Part shown: positions 1 to 8,441 of the stretch, in pieces | How the letters are laid out: each line of letters starts with the position of its first letter | Position numbering within the stretch: the stretch's first letter is position 1 | Assembly: GCA_951813605.1 (NCBI GenBank) | Contig: OX638379.1 | Location: 6,121,588 to 6,185,587, forward strand | DNA: 64,000 nucleotides | Direction of reading: 5' to 3' | DNA from: an uncultured Bryobacterales bacterium | GTDB lineage: Bacteria > Acidobacteriota > Terriglobia > Bryobacterales > UBA6623 | The notes under the pieces: model-generated | The model's input: only the letters and a program-made list of their open reading frames with translations | What the model was told of the DNA's origin: nothing | The model's database searches: none | Made by a program: the position numbers and the translations under genes

Positions 1-1
1 C

Positions 2-85
2 CCCGCGCGGGGCCTGTTTCTGGCGAGCGTCGAGTATCCGCCCGCTTCCGATCAGGCGGAAGCGCCGGATTTCAGCTGGTCCTAG
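2..85 (+). CDS. truA: TruA tRNA pseudouridine synthase, C-terminal end only
   Basis: The window opens inside a reading frame that ends at TAG 83-85. Its 27 residues include ARGLFLASVEYPP followed by a short acidic tail. This resembles the usual C-terminus of TruA, the enzyme that makes pseudouridine at positions 38-40 of tRNA anticodon arms, where a small-residue/GL-L-V-YP pattern is typical. The stop lies 14 bp inside the 3' end of the convergent ispA gene. The fragment is short, so the call rests on one motif and could be wrong. Confidence 0.5.
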   Translation, partial: PARGLFLASVEYPPASDQAEAPDFSWS

Positions 86-971
86 AAACGATTAGATCGG
101 CGATGGCCCGAAGCCCCCATGCGCGCTCGTCGAATCCGTCGAGCGCGCGGAGCGCTTCGCCTAGGCACTCCCGCGCGCGCTGCCGGGATCCCTCGATGCC
201 GTACAGGGCAGGATAGGTGGCCTTGCTCTGGCTTGCGTCCTTGCCCGCCGTCTTGCCAAGCGCGTCCGACGACGAGACAACGTCCAGAACGTCGTCGACG
301 ATCTGGAAGGCAAGGCCGATCTTCGCTCCGTACTGGCTTAGCGCCTCGTGTCTCATCGAATTGGGCGTGCCGGCCTCCGCATACAGGGAGCCGAAGCGAA
401 CGGACGCACGGATCAAGGCTGCGGTCTTCGCACGATGGATATACTCCACTTGACCGTCCGTGGGGTCGTACCCCTCGGCTTCTATGTCCGCCACTTGCCC
501 GCCGATCATCCCGTCAACAGTTCCGCCGGCGGTAGCGAGCTCCGCCACCATAGCGGCGGTCGTCTCGGCCGGCAAATCCTGAGTGGCTAGGATCTGAAAG
601 GCGAGAGTCTGGAGGGCGTCGCCCGCCAGGATGGCTGTGGACTCCCCGAAAGCCTTGTGGCACGCCGGCTCTCCTCGCCTCAGATCGTCGTTGTCAAGCG
701 CTGGAAGGTCATCATGGATCAGGGAATAGGTATGGACGCATTCCAGCGCGCAGGCGGGCGCCTCTATGCCGAAAGGACTGCCACAAGCCTCCGCCGCGGC
801 TATCGCGAGGATCGGGCGGATCCGCTTGCCCCCGGCGAACACGCTGTGGCGCATGGCCGCGTGGATCGTTCCGGGCGGCGTGTCGCTGTGAGGCAACAGG
901 CGCTCAAGCTCGCGGTCAACGCGCTTGCGACGATCGCTCACGTAATCGTCGAGTCTCGTGGTCAACCCCAC
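72..971 (-). CDS. ispA: Polyprenyl (farnesyl) diphosphate synthase
   Basis: A 299-aa short-chain trans-prenyltransferase that condenses dimethylallyl/geranyl diphosphate with isopentenyl diphosphate, feeding quinone and undecaprenol synthesis in the cytoplasm. Visible marks are GGKRIRPIL near residue 48, the first Asp-rich motif DDLPALDNDD near residue 88, KTAALIRAS near residue 182, and the second motif FQIVDDVLDV near residue 222. Length is normal for IspA. The start is a GTG that abuts the xseB stop with no spacing, so the two are co-transcribed and probably translationally coupled; xseB-ispA is a common arrangement. A dxs gene, often next, is not present: the following gene is the convergent truA end. 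FPP versus GPP or GGPP product length cannot be fixed by eye. Confidence 0.93.
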   Translation of the reverse strand: MGLTTRLDDYVSDRRKRVDRELERLLPHSDTPPGTIHAAMRHSVFAGGKRIRPILAIAAAEACGSPFGIEAPACALECVHTYSLIHDDLPALDNDDLRRGEPACHKAFGESTAILAGDALQTLAFQILATQDLPAETTAAMVAELATAGGTVDGMIGGQVADIEAEGYDPTDGQVEYIHRAKTAALIRASVRFGSLYAEAGTPNSMRHEALSQYGAKIGLAFQIVDDVLDVVSSSDALGKTAGKDASQSKATYPALYGIEGSRQRARECLGEALRALDGFDERAWGLRAIADLIVSRTS

Positions 972-1217
972 TCAACCGTTGTTGTCGTCGAGTTCGAAAG
1001 GCTGCGCTTCTAGATCGCCGCCCTTCTTCATTACAATTTCAACCTTCGTCTCGGCCGCTTCCAGCTGCTTGCGACAGGTCTGGCTCAGCTGGACGCCCTG
1101 CTCGAAAAGATCGAGGGACCGCTCCAAGGAAAGCTCGCCGTCTTCGAGCTGCTGGACGATGGCTTCAAGCTTCTCGAGTCCATTTTCGAAGGAGGGTTGC
1201 TGTTGATCATCAGGCAT
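972..1217 (-). CDS. xseB: Exodeoxyribonuclease VII small subunit
   Basis: An 81-aa protein with the family core SFENGLEKLEAIVQQLEDGE, then SLERSLDLFEQGVQL and a helical C-terminus. XseB forms the small subunit of the ssDNA exonuclease with XseA and consists of a helical hairpin. The frame stays open upstream to 1322, but the ATG at 1217 gives the standard length and starts just before the conserved region. It is immediately followed by ispA. xseA is not in this window. Confidence 0.92.
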   Translation of the reverse strand: MPDDQQQPSFENGLEKLEAIVQQLEDGELSLERSLDLFEQGVQLSQTCRKQLEAAETKVEIVMKKGGDLEAQPFELDDNNG

Positions 1218-2163
1218 GCCGAGTTGCGGGTTCCCATTGTACTGAAGGGAATCCCTTGTAAGAGAGCGCCCGCACGAACTGCAACCCCGGAAGGGGGAGC
1301 TGCTTGGGACCGCGCACGGCATTTCGAGTTGCTAGCGGAAGGCCATTCGGAGGCGATCCACCGAAAAAGCCGCAAAGCGCAAAGGGCAAGGCACCAAAAA
1401 GCGCATTGCCACGCAGATGATGAAGTTGGGGGCAGTTGCGATCGACGCCTGGCGCAGCCTTGCAACTCGCAATCCGTTTGCGATGCTCGGCATTCGACAA
1501 ATGACCTGGGATTGCACCCGCACGGCATCGGATTGCGCCGCGACCGCGCTGCGCAAGAGCACAGCGGACGCCAAAGCGGTGCCTGTGGCGGCACCCTCGT
1601 CCAACCGGCCCGCATAGGCAGCATGAGAATGAGCCATTCATTTCACGGGCGGTGATTGTCGGGCCGCCCTATTGCTCCTCGCGGCGATACGCCGTGTCAC
1701 TCGAGGTCTCCCCTGCCCGTCCGGTGTGCCCGCGCGATGCTTAGCCCGCTTCGAATCTCGCTCAAACGCAACGATGGTCTCCCTTGGAGTTGAGCCGTTG
1801 GGTCATCGCCTGCAGCATTGGGGCCTTGCCCGGCTGATGCAACTAGTGCAGCACGGAACAGGCCATCTGCCAGATTAGAGACAGGGTTTCGTCCAAGCCC
1901 AACCGGACGAACGGCTGGATGCGGTAATGGCGATCCGCAAAGACCGGCCCGCTCCATTGAAGCAGCGCGCCGCAGTGCAAATGTCACGCGCAGACGCTCG
2001 GGCGAGCCCCGATTCCAGCGACATCCAAGACCTCCCCGAGGGGACAGTCTACAGCCCCGGTCGGACAGATTGGATGGCTCGGCCGTATCTTCCGATCACC
2101 GTGGACTTCCCAACGGAAACGCGCACCGCCCATCTCAAAGCGCAGATGGAAGACGGTGCGACA
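1218..2163. other. Long gene-poor stretch, nothing recognised
   Basis: Nearly 950 bp between xseB and the amidase. Several open frames exist on both strands, but none has a recognisable motif, a convincing ribosome binding site or a homogeneous protein-like composition. The amidase frame itself stays open back to 1927, but that part has no family similarity. Confidence 0.5.
1236..1257 (-). promoter_or_regulatory. Possible xseB-ispA promoter with palindrome
   Basis: About 20 bp upstream of the xseB ATG, the minus strand reads TACAAT (1241-1236), a fair -10 box. Just upstream is a 13-bp odd palindrome (1245-1257, arms AAGGGA/TCCCTT). No good -35 is visible. The palindrome could be an operator, or chance. 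Confidence 0.22.
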
Positions 2164-3468
2164 ATGGCTCCGCGCGACAGGCATGAGATGGCTGCGTTTC
2201 CTTGGTCTCTATCTGAAATCGAGTCGCGAGTCCGGGCAGGCGAGCTTTCCCCGGACCGCCTCGTCCAGACATCGTTGGACGCCATCGATTCTCTCGAGCC
2301 GAGCATTCAGGCATGGAGCTGGCTGGTCTTGCAATCCGCACAGACTAATGCATCTGCCCTGACGGAGGAAGTCTGCCGGACCGGGTCGCGAGGCCCGTTG
2401 CACGGTGTCCCGATCGCGGTCAAAGACATTTTCGACACAGCAGGCATCCCAACCGAATGGGGTACCGAAACGCAAAGAGGCCGGGTGCCGGAGAGCAATA
2501 GCGACCTGGTCTCGAAACTGCTGTCTCTAGGCTGCGTGCTCATGGGCAAGACCCACACCACGGCCTACGCGTACTTCGACACCGGGCCTACGCGCAACCC
2601 CCACAATTGGAAGCACACGCCGGGCGGTTCGTCGAGTGGATCGGCGGCGGCGGTCGCGGCCGGCACGGTGCCCCTCGCCATCGGCAGCCAGACACAGGGC
2701 TCGGTGGTGCGACCTGCGTCATTCTGCGGCGTGACTGGATTCAAGCCGAGCTACGGGCTGCTTCCGCTCGGCGGCGTCATGGCGTTCGCTCCGACGTTGG
2801 ATCACGCTGGGCTCTTCGCCTCGACCGTCAGTGACATCCGCGTGGCATGGAAGGCGCTGGGCTTCGCAATCGAAGCCGCGCCCGCGGGCGCGATCACGGT
2901 CCTGGACTGGCCCCCAAGAGGACGAGTGGAGCCGGCGATGGCCATGGCGTTCCGGTCGGCCGTCCAGTCGCTCTGCGCTCGCGGCCTGAGGGTGGAGCGA
3001 GTTGCGCGGCCTGCATTCTTCGATGTCTTGCCCGCAGCCTTGCACACCGTCATGGCCTCCGAAGCGGCCCGCGAGCATGGAAACCGTTATCGCTTGCACG
3101 GGCGCCGGATGGGCGCGAAACTCGCGGAATTGCTTGACGAGGGCCTGCGAATTGGTCCTGCGGAATATCAAGCCGCTCGGCAGACGTTGGAGGAAGTCAG
3201 GGGAGCCTTCTCGAGCTGGGCGGCAACTCACTCGGTGGTTGCGACGCCCGCGGCACCGGGTCCGGCCCCGCACGGCCTTCAGTCGAGCGGAGACCCTTGC
3301 TGCAACGCACCCTTCACGGCACTCGGCGCCCCCGCAATCTCGGTCCCGATGCCAGTGAACGAATACCAATTGCCGATGGGCTTGCAGCTAGCGGCTGCCA
3401 GGGGTTGCGACGCAAAGCTGCTAGCGACGGCGGATGCCTGTCGCGGCGTGTTTCGCGAAGGTGATTGA
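2164..3468 (+). CDS. Amidase signature family hydrolase
   Basis: About 434 aa from the chosen ATG at 2164. An ATG at 2188 is also possible; the frame is open to 1927 but that extension is unlike the family. Amidases of this type hydrolyse amide bonds with a Ser-cisSer-Lys triad. All three sites are visible: Lys in GVPIAVKDIFDTAG, cis-Ser in TPGGSSSGSAAAVAAG and the nucleophile Ser in GSQTQGSVVRPASFCG. The fold runs to the C-terminal APAISVPMP segment. No gatB or gatC neighbour exists, so a tRNA-dependent amidotransferase role is unlikely. The substrate is unknown. The gene stands alone, with gaps of over 300 bp on both sides. Confidence 0.88.
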   Translation: MAPRDRHEMAAFPWSLSEIESRVRAGELSPDRLVQTSLDAIDSLEPSIQAWSWLVLQSAQTNASALTEEVCRTGSRGPLHGVPIAVKDIFDTAGIPTEWGTETQRGRVPESNSDLVSKLLSLGCVLMGKTHTTAYAYFDTGPTRNPHNWKHTPGGSSSGSAAAVAAGTVPLAIGSQTQGSVVRPASFCGVTGFKPSYGLLPLGGVMAFAPTLDHAGLFASTVSDIRVAWKALGFAIEAAPAGAITVLDWPPRGRVEPAMAMAFRSAVQSLCARGLRVERVARPAFFDVLPAALHTVMASEAAREHGNRYRLHGRRMGAKLAELLDEGLRIGPAEYQAARQTLEEVRGAFSSWAATHSVVATPAAPGPAPHGLQSSGDPCCNAPFTALGAPAISVPMPVNEYQLPMGLQLAAARGCDAKLLATADACRGVFREGD

Positions 3469-3818
3469 ACCTCTCGACACCAAGAGGCTGTCGTTCCCGT
3501 GCTTGCAGGAGTCGATCTCCTCTGCACGCTGCCGCGCATCCGAATTCAACCGGACGCGACTCGCGGGTCTCCGGCGGTGAAGCCGATCCCGTGTTGAGCG
3601 ACGATCACTGGGCACGATGCTTGCATTGCGCGGGACAGTGTTTCGAATCAATGCCGAATGGCGGTTAGCCTCGGGGATTCGGGCATGACACCTAGATTCG
3701 ACCGTTGCAGCTTTGACCCGGGATTGGTTCGGCCGCGCTGCGCGGATACTCTGAAGAAACGGTTCCCGGCTCTGGTCGCGGGAAGCGCCTCGGTTGGCGG
3801 CTCCAAGGAGGCGATACC
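3469..3818. other. Intergenic stretch
   Basis: 350 bp between the amidase and the GT-C gene, with no coding signal apart from the ribosome binding site AAGGAGG (3805-3811) that fixes the GTG start at 3819. Confidence 0.5.
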
Positions 3819-5225
3819 GTGCCTTGCGGAACCGAATGGGAATCCGGCTTGTCCGAGACTTCGCCCGACTCTATAGCGCGAGCCCGGCCCGACGTTACGG
3901 CGCGGCGATGGGTGGACACTGTCGGTGTTTGGTGCGCGCTAGGCTATGCAGCGCTCGCGGCCCTTGCGTGGCAGCCAGGCGAGCCCGACCTCCGCGCGTT
4001 CTTCATCCTCGTCGCGTGGACCGGGCTGCCGGTTTTCGGACTCTACTTGTACATTCGACGGCGAGACCGGCCGTTCCCGCTCCGTCGCATCCTGTTGTGG
4101 GCGGCAGTATTCAGGATATTCGGGTTGCTTGGCGGCCCGTTCTTCGAAGACGACTTCTATCGTTACCTGTGGGACGGCTATCGCTTCGCGACAGCCGGCT
4201 CGCCATACGGCGTCGCGCCGGAAGCCTTCTTCGACGATCCGGGCGTCCCGGCCGCATTCCGGTCGGTGCTGGACGGCACTAACAACCCGGAACTGCCAAC
4301 GATCTACCCGCCAACCACGCAATTCGTGTTCCTTATGGGCTATTGGCTGCGTCCGGGAAGCGTCGGAGCGTTGCAAGCGATCCTCGTCGCTATCGACTTC
4401 GTGACCATAGCAATGCTCTTGCGCCTTGCTCCCGCGGTGAACGTGATGCTTTACGCGTGGAGTCCGTTAGTAGTCAAGGAGATCGCCTTCACCGCGCATC
4501 CCGACGGCATCGGCGTCTGCCTGCTGCTGGCGACGATCGTGCTCGCACGAGGGCGACACTGGCCAAGCGCCGCGGTCTGCCTAGCCTTGGCTTGCGGGGC
4601 CAAGGTTTTCGCTCTGGTTGTCGCTCCGCTTCTCCTAGTCGGCGCGCAACCGCGGCATTGGATCCTCTGCGCCGCGACACTGGCGGCTTTGTATGTTCCC
4701 TTCGCGATCGACGGCGGAACGGATCTCGAGGCGTTGCGAGTCTTCGCGCAGGAGTGGGAGTTCAACTCAGCAGCGTTCGGACTGCTCCGTCCCGCGATGG
4801 GCCCGTTCCCGGCCAAGCTCGCCCTCGGGCTGGCTTGCGGCGTTTTCTGGCTAGGCTACGCTAGGTACTACGCTCGAAACGGCCTGTCGCGCATACCCAG
4901 GGGCGACTGGCTTTACGGCGCATTGCTCGCGGCTTCTCCAGTCATCAATCCTTGGTACCTGCTCTGGCTGCTGCCCTTCGCGGCGATTTTTCCGAGCGCT
5001 TGGGCTTGGACCGCGTCGGTGGGGATCCTCATTGCTTACGTGACCGGCTTGAACTTGAACGATTTCGGACTGCAACCCTACGAACAGCCAATGTGGGCGC
5101 GTCCCTTGGAGTTCGGCTTGATTCTTGCGGCGATGGGGGCCGACTGGATCCGAATTCGGCGGTCCAAGCGCGCCGACGGCAGTGGCCCGCGACGCGGTGT
5201 CTGGGTTCCATGTTCAAGGGCCTGA
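3819..5225 (+). CDS. GT-C type membrane glycosyltransferase
   Basis: A 468-aa polytopic membrane protein. The GTG start is well supported by AAGGAGG seven bases upstream. It has about ten or more hydrophobic segments, and the acidic loop motif FFEDDFYRYLWDGYRF lies between the early membrane helices near residue 110. This is the position and form of the catalytic Asp pair in polyprenyl-phosphate-sugar dependent GT-C mannosyltransferases (GT87/MptB-like). It overlaps the following GT2 gene by 16 bp. A GT2 that makes polyprenyl-phosphate-sugar and a GT-C that uses it would form a natural donor/transferase pair. The acceptor is unknown. Confidence 0.75.
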   Translation: MPCGTEWESGLSETSPDSIARARPDVTARRWVDTVGVWCALGYAALAALAWQPGEPDLRAFFILVAWTGLPVFGLYLYIRRRDRPFPLRRILLWAAVFRIFGLLGGPFFEDDFYRYLWDGYRFATAGSPYGVAPEAFFDDPGVPAAFRSVLDGTNNPELPTIYPPTTQFVFLMGYWLRPGSVGALQAILVAIDFVTIAMLLRLAPAVNVMLYAWSPLVVKEIAFTAHPDGIGVCLLLATIVLARGRHWPSAAVCLALACGAKVFALVVAPLLLVGAQPRHWILCAATLAALYVPFAIDGGTDLEALRVFAQEWEFNSAAFGLLRPAMGPFPAKLALGLACGVFWLGYARYYARNGLSRIPRGDWLYGALLAASPVINPWYLLWLLPFAAIFPSAWAWTASVGILIAYVTGLNLNDFGLQPYEQPMWARPLEFGLILAAMGADWIRIRRSKRADGSGPRRGVWVPCSRA

Positions 5226-5974
5226 GAGTAGGCGCGGTGATTCCCGCGCACAACGAAGAAGACAACATCGGCGCGGTGGTCGCGGCGCTGCTGGAGTTGG
5301 ACGGGGAAACCGACCAGCCCGTCATCGACGACATCGTGGTTTGCGACAACGCCTCGACCGACGCCACAGCACGCAGAGCGCGCGACGCCGGCGCTCGCGT
5401 AGCCACCGAAACGACTCCCGGCTACGGCATGGCCTGCCTCACCGCGGTCGCAGCTCTTGGCCCGGTCGACGTCGTACTGTTCGTCGACGGCGACCAAGCG
5501 TTCGATGTTCGGCAGTCGGTCGACTTGCTGGCGGCAATCGAGGGCGGCGCGGATCTCGCTATCGGCTCGCGCGTGCTCGGCAAGATGGAGCGCGGTGCGC
5601 TGTCGTTCCCGCAAATCTTCGGAAACCGGGTGGCCGGACTCCTCATCCGGTTGCTGTGGGGCAGGAAGGTCACCGACCTAGGCCCCTTCCGAGCTATCCG
5701 CGCGGACGCACTGCGACGGCTCGAGATGCGGGACACCGCCTACGGATGGACGGTGGAAATGCAGATTAAGGCGATCCAATCGGGAATGCGGTTGGTGGAG
5801 ACGCCGGTAGACACCCGCCGGCGGCGTTTCGGCACATCAAAGATCGGGGGCACTTTGAAAGGCGTCGTCGGAGCCAGCGCGGGAATTCTCGCTACCATTC
5901 TTCAGTTAAGGAGCTGCCACGCAGGAAGGGTCTCGCCAAAGCGTTCCAATCGCAACCAGGAGAAGACACCATGA
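5210..5974 (+). CDS. Family 2 glycosyltransferase, dolichyl-P-mannose synthase-like
   Basis: 254 aa from ATG 5210. The GT-A fold is clear: VGAVIPAHNEEDNIGAVV at the N-terminus, VVCDNASTDATA, the metal-binding VLFVDGDQAF, then TDLGPFRAIRADAL and YGWTVEMQIKAI, both typical of polyprenyl-phosphate glycosyltransferases. No C-terminal membrane pair is present, so it is the soluble form. The start overlaps the upstream GT-C gene and the stop overlaps the DUF547 start as ATGA, indicating one operon. Likely role: transfer of mannose or glucose from an NDP-sugar to polyprenyl phosphate. Confidence 0.85.
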   Translation: MFKGLRVGAVIPAHNEEDNIGAVVAALLELDGETDQPVIDDIVVCDNASTDATARRARDAGARVATETTPGYGMACLTAVAALGPVDVVLFVDGDQAFDVRQSVDLLAAIEGGADLAIGSRVLGKMERGALSFPQIFGNRVAGLLIRLLWGRKVTDLGPFRAIRADALRRLEMRDTAYGWTVEMQIKAIQSGMRLVETPVDTRRRRFGTSKIGGTLKGVVGASAGILATILQLRSCHAGRVSPKRSNRNQEKTP

Positions 5975-6849
5975 CGCGACTTCATGCCGAGGCTGCCTCG
6001 GCGCGGACCCGACGGCTAGCTCGAATCCCGTCGCTGCTGATCGCGATCTCTTTGGTCGGCGCCACGGCCAATGCCCAGTTCAACAAGGCGAAACTAATAC
6101 CGTTCTGGGACGCCAGCGACGAATCGAACGCTGAGCGTATCGATCACAGCGCTTGGCAGGACCTCCTGTCTGCCTATCTCCGCAGCCACGACTCTGGCGT
6201 GAATCGCTTTGACTATGCCGCGCTCAAAGCCAGCCACGGCGACACCGACAAGCTGGCCCGCTACATTGCGTACTTGCAGGAACTCGACCCGAGGGACTAT
6301 TCCCGGGCAGAGCAGAAGGCGTACTGGATCAATTTCTACAACGCGCTCACGGTGAAGCTGGTGACCGACGCCTTCCCGGTGGAGTCCATTCGTGACATTC
6401 GAAAGAACTGGCTCGCGGGCTTGGTGTTTCCCGGCCCTTGGGACGACGTGCACGCCAGAGTCGCCGGGCAGGATGTCACCTTGAACGACATCGAGAACGG
6501 CATCCTGCGACCCATATGGAACGACAACCGAATTCACTACGGCGTGAATTGCGCGAGCTACGGCTGCCCGAACCTTTCCGGCACGGCTTTCTCGGCAGAG
6601 AATACCGACGGGCTCCTAGAGGCCGGCGCGCGAGCGTACGTGAACCACACGCGAGGCGTTGATTTCGTTGACGAGGACTTTATCGTTGTGTCGAGCATCT
6701 ACGACTGGTACGCGGAAGACTTCGGTGACAGCGAGGCAGGCGTCATCGAACACCTGGCGCGCTACGCCGAGGGCGAACTCGCGGGGCGGCTCAAGAACTT
6801 CGTAGGGGCGATGGACTACGAGTACGACTGGAGCCTGAACCAGCCTTGA
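5971..6849 (+). CDS. Secreted DUF547 domain protein
   Basis: 292 aa with an N-terminal hydrophobic signal ending near ATANAQF. The DUF547 core is visible in KAYWINFYNALTVKLV, SIRDIRKNW, DDVHARVAGQDVTLNDIENG and IHYGVNCASYGCPNL. The conserved Cys/His set in this last motif suggests a papain/transglutaminase-like fold, but no activity is established for the family. ATG 5971 overlaps the GT2 stop and has AGGAG in front (5957-5961). The hydrophobic N-terminus implies a periplasmic or envelope location. Confidence 0.85.
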   Translation: MTRLHAEAASARTRRLARIPSLLIAISLVGATANAQFNKAKLIPFWDASDESNAERIDHSAWQDLLSAYLRSHDSGVNRFDYAALKASHGDTDKLARYIAYLQELDPRDYSRAEQKAYWINFYNALTVKLVTDAFPVESIRDIRKNWLAGLVFPGPWDDVHARVAGQDVTLNDIENGILRPIWNDNRIHYGVNCASYGCPNLSGTAFSAENTDGLLEAGARAYVNHTRGVDFVDEDFIVVSSIYDWYAEDFGDSEAGVIEHLARYAEGELAGRLKNFVGAMDYEYDWSLNQP

Positions 6850-6879
6850 GGGCCCATCGCCCCGGAATACCGAGACCGA

Positions 6880-7737
6880 TCAGTTAAACGAGAATCCGAC
6901 CGACACGCTTAATACGTTGCTCGCGGCCGTATTGCGCCCTTTGACCACTTTTCCGTACATTGCCCCGATGGTGATGCGGTCCGAAACCGGCACCGACACG
7001 GACCCTCCCAGGAGGTGGATGTCCTCCTGGAGTTCCGGAAAGCGGTCGGGCGAGAATCCCGGGCCGCCGATTTCCAGACCGGACAGGGAATCGTCGATCA
7101 TGTAATGGAGGCTCAAGCCGACTCCCGGGCCAAGCACGAAGCCGCCGGCCAGCTTCAAGAAGGCGTTCGCCGGGATATTGTTGTTCCGATAGCGGTAACC
7201 GACCTCGCTTGACACGGCGAACGAATCGGACAGGAACTTGCCGACCAGCGCCGAGACCTCGACGCCGCTGCCGCCATCGCCGAGGGAATTGATGTAGCCG
7301 GTGTTGTAGCCCCCGCCGATAATCGCGCCGGCGCGGAAAGCTACGGTTGCCCCGTTGCTAACAACCTCGTCGACAACCCGCCAAACCAAGCCTGCTCTGA
7401 TGTCCTGTAAGCCGCTGAAACTCTCTTGCGGGGTCGGAATGCCGGGCCCGGTGATGAAGTTGCTAGTGGCGCCGCCCGCTCGGAAGTCGAAGGCGACGGC
7501 ATCCGACAAGCCGTAAGTGCCGTATACCCACACTGTCCGCTACGAGAGAGTCTCGCCCCCTCCCGGGGTTGGCCCCTTGTTGTCAGATCTCCAAAACTCG
7601 GTGGCACTTTGGGACACGACCGAGAGGGTGACGGATCCGCCACCGGGCGCGGGAAGCCACGGCGAAGCCTCCGCATACGATGGGGACGGGCCGGCGGCGA
7701 TGGCAGCGGCCAAGACGACAAACGTTGATTTACGCAT
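6880..7737 (-). pseudogene. Outer-membrane beta-barrel protein with in-frame amber stop
   Basis: The frame begins at ATG 7737 with a clean signal peptide (MRKSTFVVLAAAIAAGPSPSYA), then a mature N-terminus with LPAPGGGSVTLSVVSQSATEF. It meets TAG at 7542-7540 and continues in the same frame with RTVWVYGTYGLSDAVAFDFR and a series of alternating amphipathic strands to a terminal SVGFSFN, the aromatic C-terminus typical of barrels. Because both halves share a frame and the joint protein (about 285 residues) has normal architecture, the interruption is a single codon, most simply CAG or TGG changed to TAG. It follows a small secreted protein gene after a gap of about 44 bp. It may be a young pseudogene, a read-through gene or a sequence error. 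Confidence 0.75.
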
Positions 7738-7781
7738 TGTGATGGTCTTCGAACCTCGCGCCATCGTGAGGCGAGAGATGG

Positions 7782-8153
7782 TCAAAGTTTGTAGCGACGA
7801 GACAGGTAGTAGTGGACCAGCTCTTGTTCGTCCGTCTTGCCGTCGCAAGCGGTGCCTTGGCTGCCCGGACAGAGCACCGTGATGTTCTCGTCGTCCGGTG
7901 TACCCGGCTTCTCCGCCTCGTCGCGAGCTTCCAAGCTGTTCTTCAGGCTCAAGGCTCGTGCCTTGTCCAAATCGCCCTTCTGAAGCGGACAGGACTCGCA
8001 GACGAGCTTCTGAAACGTGAGAGCCTTGCCCTGTGTATATGCGTGCCTCGGGCTGATGCCACCGCCCGCTGCCAATGATCCGGAGGCGAACGCCGGCACC
8101 TGAGTCCAAACGAATGAAACGCCTAACGCGAGAATAGCAATCAGTTGCTTCAT
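7782..8153 (-). CDS. Small secreted protein with a CxxC pair
   Basis: 123 aa. It has a signal peptide (MKQLIAILALGVSFVWTQVPAFA) followed by a mature part of about 100 residues containing CESC, which lies in the segment TFQKLVCESCPLQKG, and two more cysteines near the C-terminus. ATG 8153 has an excellent AGGAGG (8168-8163). The partner gene is the beta-barrel downstream. The spaced cysteines suggest disulfides or metal/haem binding, but no CxxCH motif is present. No family recognised. Confidence 0.72.
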   Translation of the reverse strand: MKQLIAILALGVSFVWTQVPAFASGSLAAGGGISPRHAYTQGKALTFQKLVCESCPLQKGDLDKARALSLKNSLEARDEAEKPGTPDDENITVLCPGSQGTACDGKTDEQELVHYYLSRRYKL

Positions 8154-8441
8154 CTGTAGATTCCTCCTAATGAAAAGATGCTAGCGGATTTCCAATCCCA
8201 GCATACGCCAACGGATTCGCGCTTGCCGCCGGGCCGGGGCTCGAGCATTAAGTCCCTGGAGAAACGCGCGGCCCCCCTTGCGGTGCGTAGGACATTCTGG
8301 AGGCATCGCCGGCGGGGCCGCAGTCTGCGCCGGCCGGACGGACTCGACGCCGCATTCTCCTCCCCGTTCACCGGCCCTTTCGAGGCTTGCACACTCCGCA
8401 GCCTGAGGCGTGATACGCTCATACGGTAGGCTCGATTCGCC

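Noticed and set aside
1332..1637. 101-aa minus-strand frame
   Set aside because: No motif, no ribosome binding site, and several competing frames of equal quality on both strands.
1927..2163. 79-residue N-terminal extension of the amidase
   Set aside because: No family similarity and no good ribosome binding site. The conserved amidase sequence starts after residue 90, so a start at 2164 or 2188 is more likely.
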